NCBI GenBank assembly: GCA_943788935.1
Contig: CALSSE010000009.1
Span: 124,001-188,000 of the forward strand
Length of the DNA stretch: 64,000 bases
Source: an uncultured bacterium
GTDB taxonomy: Bacteria > Myxococcota_A > Bradymonadia > UBA7976 > VGTA01
Reading direction: 5' to 3'
Both the position numbers and the translations under genes were made by a program. Positions 62,630 through 64,000 of this stretch are shown piece by piece; within the stretch, counting starts at the first letter, position 1, and each line of letters starts with the position of its first letter. The notes under the pieces are model-generated. The model was not told the DNA's origin. It worked only from the letters and a program-made list of their open reading frames with translations, and did not search any database.

Positions 62630-64000
62630 ATGACAAAAATTACAAGATGTGTCCTACACAACATTGGTCACCATGACCTTTTTGTGGAGCTATATAGAGA
62701 CAAGGAGATCTCTAGAGAGCTAGGGGGCGCTCCCCGGATTGGCTGGTGCCGGCCTCGTTCCGCATCAATGTCACGCCTTGGAGAGCTCTTGCTAGAGCGC
62801 TTAGATGAGAGTGGAGCCACCTATTATGGGAACAATTCTCTCCGCTTAAATGAACCGCTCCGCCTCGAAGCGGGTGAGCTGATGTTCGAGTTAAATGAAC
62901 GTCCTAAAGATGGGTTTATTTCCCGAGAGACCTTTGAAGCGCTAAACAGTCAGGTGGTGATTCACACGATCTATGCTCCGCTCGCTCACGAGGTTGTATT
63001 AAGTCATGAGCCGACTGAGCTCATCGCTTCATCTCGTAGTCGCCAGCAAAATAATCGACCATCCAAGCTAGATGAGATCGATCGGTTTTTGCTCATTTTA
63101 GTGACCGCTGGCGATGAGAAAAGTAGCCCTCGATTGATCGCTCAAGTGATCCAGAGAATCATTGAGGAGCGTTGGGAGAGTGACCTTCAGCTGCGAGGGT
63201 CAAACTATGAGGTGAGCTGTGAGCATGTAAACACTAATCCTCACTCGATCGCCCCTAGCCAATTGCTTCATTTAGAGAATAGGGTTCTCGAAGAGGCGGA
63301 GAGGGTCGCTGTGAATCATGGAGAAGATTGGAGAGAGTGTTTCAAACTTTATCTCTCAGTGAGCTCAGGGACGACGCTGATGATCTCAGCGATTACCCTC
63401 ACTTTCGCTGAGTGGTCTCCGGTGATGCAGACCATCGGTAAGGCGAGGCACCTATTGTCTTGTACCCCTGAGCATCCCTCGCGAGTCTATCGTCCAAAAG
63501 AGAGAGAACTCTCTTCCATTAAAGAGTGGGTAGCGGTTGAGGAGTCTCAACTCAACCATATCGGTTCACTCGCGGTTAGGGAGCTCAGGGAGTGGCGAGA
63601 GAGCTACTTAGGGCATAGGCCGAGGAGACCAAAAGAGCTTGAAGGACATAGCGATGAAGAGATATTTTTTCATCGTAAAGGACTCAAAGAAGTGCTCTGC
63701 GTCGTCGTGATTGAAGATCGAATCGGGGTCGAAGGTGAGGCGGGGAGTTTAGTCCCAATTCGAGGAGTGAACCTCGAGGTCTCTCTCCCGACCGGGACAC
63801 TGTGTGCGGAGCGTAACGCGATCAGTACCGCTCTTTGTCGCTTCCCTCAACTACAGAGGAGGGATATCAAAGCGGTGGCCGTCCTGAGCCTCGATTCGAG
63901 CCCTAAGCTCGCTAAGCTCGGCCCTTGTGGGGCTTGTGAGGAGTGGCTTCGCAAGGTTCACGAGGTGTCACCTGGCCTGCGAATCATCAGCTTTGGAGAT
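62630..64000 (+). CDS. CARF-like sensor fused to cytidine deaminase, 3' end beyond window
   Basis: 457 codons from ATG 62630 to the window end, with no stop. Residues 1-300 look like a CARF/Rossmann-type ligand domain: opening TRCVLHNIGHHDLFVELYRD, an alpha/beta region RFLLILVTAGDEKSS, and YLSVSSGTTLMISAITLTF (SGTT at 246-249), resembling the SGGTxxM loop of CARF domains. Residues of about 360 onward are a cytidine deaminase: GVNLE (Asn381, Glu383), CAE (Cys392, Glu394) and PCGAC (Cys433, Cys436), so the complete zinc and proton-shuttle residues are present. It suggests a cyclic-oligonucleotide-activated nucleoside deaminase. The CARF call is by pattern only; the deaminase call is firm. Confidence 0.8.
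   Translation, partial: MTKITRCVLHNIGHHDLFVELYRDKEISRELGGAPRIGWCRPRSASMSRLGELLLERLDESGATYYGNNSLRLNEPLRLEAGELMFELNERPKDGFISRETFEALNSQVVIHTIYAPLAHEVVLSHEPTELIASSRSRQQNNRPSKLDEIDRFLLILVTAGDEKSSPRLIAQVIQRIIEERWESDLQLRGSNYEVSCEHVNTNPHSIAPSQLLHLENRVLEEAERVAVNHGEDWRECFKLYLSVSSGTTLMISAITLTFAEWSPVMQTIGKARHLLSCTPEHPSRVYRPKERELSSIKEWVAVEESQLNHIGSLAVRELREWRESYLGHRPRRPKELEGHSDEEIFFHRKGLKEVLCVVVIEDRIGVEGEAGSLVPIRGVNLEVSLPTGTLCAERNAISTALCRFPQLQRRDIKAVAVLSLDSSPKLAKLGPCGACEEWLRKVHEVSPGLRIISFGD

Noticed and set aside
1-64000. tRNA, rRNA, insertion sequence, prophage or integron elements
   Set aside because: No clear T-arm/acceptor structures, transposase, integrase, attachment duplications or phage structural genes were seen by reading; a tRNAscan and ISfinder run would be decisive.

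Overview
The window looks like chromosomal DNA of a Gram-negative bacterium from the Myxococcota / former Deltaproteobacteria, possibly Bradymonadales-like. That placement is inferred from gene content: many cysteine-rich lipoproteins with low-complexity linkers, TonB/ExbBD-type motors, a LamB-type porin, a SahR-like regulator beside ahcY, and roughly balanced base composition. No rRNA, tRNA, insertion sequence, prophage or CRISPR array was recognised.

Layout. 1-4 kb: the end of a PaaN-like aldehyde dehydrogenase, a Tat-type intradiol dioxygenase-like lipoprotein broken by a 1-base shift, and a von Willebrand A (vWA) lipoprotein. 4-12.5 kb (minus strand): a tightly packed starch/maltodextrin-type cluster (LamB-like porin, two GH13 lipoproteins, a membrane protein, a GT4 glycosyltransferase, a YaiI-type protein). 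12.6-16.8 kb: inositol-1-phosphate synthase, a PBP1-fold-like lipoprotein with a repeat-rich frameshifted tail, and a small membrane protein. 16.8-20.4 kb: SahR-like regulator divergent from ahcY, with a palindrome between them. 20.4-22.1 kb: an orphan adenine DNA methyltransferase beside a gene-poor stretch. 22.1-25.2 kb: ExbB-ExbD-TonB divergent from a Fur-family gene. 26.3-34.1 kb: the classic rimP-nusA-ylxR-infB-rbfA-truB operon. 34.3-44 kb: secreted, signalling, membrane, sulfurtransferase, nucleoside phosphorylase and coiled-coil proteins. 44-50 kb: ettA (frameshifted), a helical-repeat-like protein, GtrA and two cysteine-rich lipoproteins. 50-53.2 kb: an outer-membrane-like protein and two tandem reverse transcriptases. 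53.3-59.1 kb: an aldo/keto reductase and an ExbB/MotA-like, membrane-vWA and five-heme cytochrome operon. 59.2-62.5 kb: dapD, thiolase, plsC and a MazG-like protein.

The most notable item is the last gene (62630 to the window end, open at its 3' end, so easily missed). Its N-terminal half looks like a CARF-type ligand sensor and its C-terminal half is a cytidine deaminase with a complete zinc site, suggesting a nucleotide-signal-activated deaminase effector. The second is the pair of adjacent retron-like reverse transcriptases with no recognisable msr/msd RNA.

A pervasive feature is short tandem repeats (9-19 bp, mostly multiples of three) inside or at the edges of unrelated genes: linkers, C-terminal tails, signal peptides and stop codons. 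Three genes (1398-2376, 13912-16162, 44358-46035) are each split by what looks like one extra base, twice at the very edge of a repeat array. This means either assembly errors or genuine instability.
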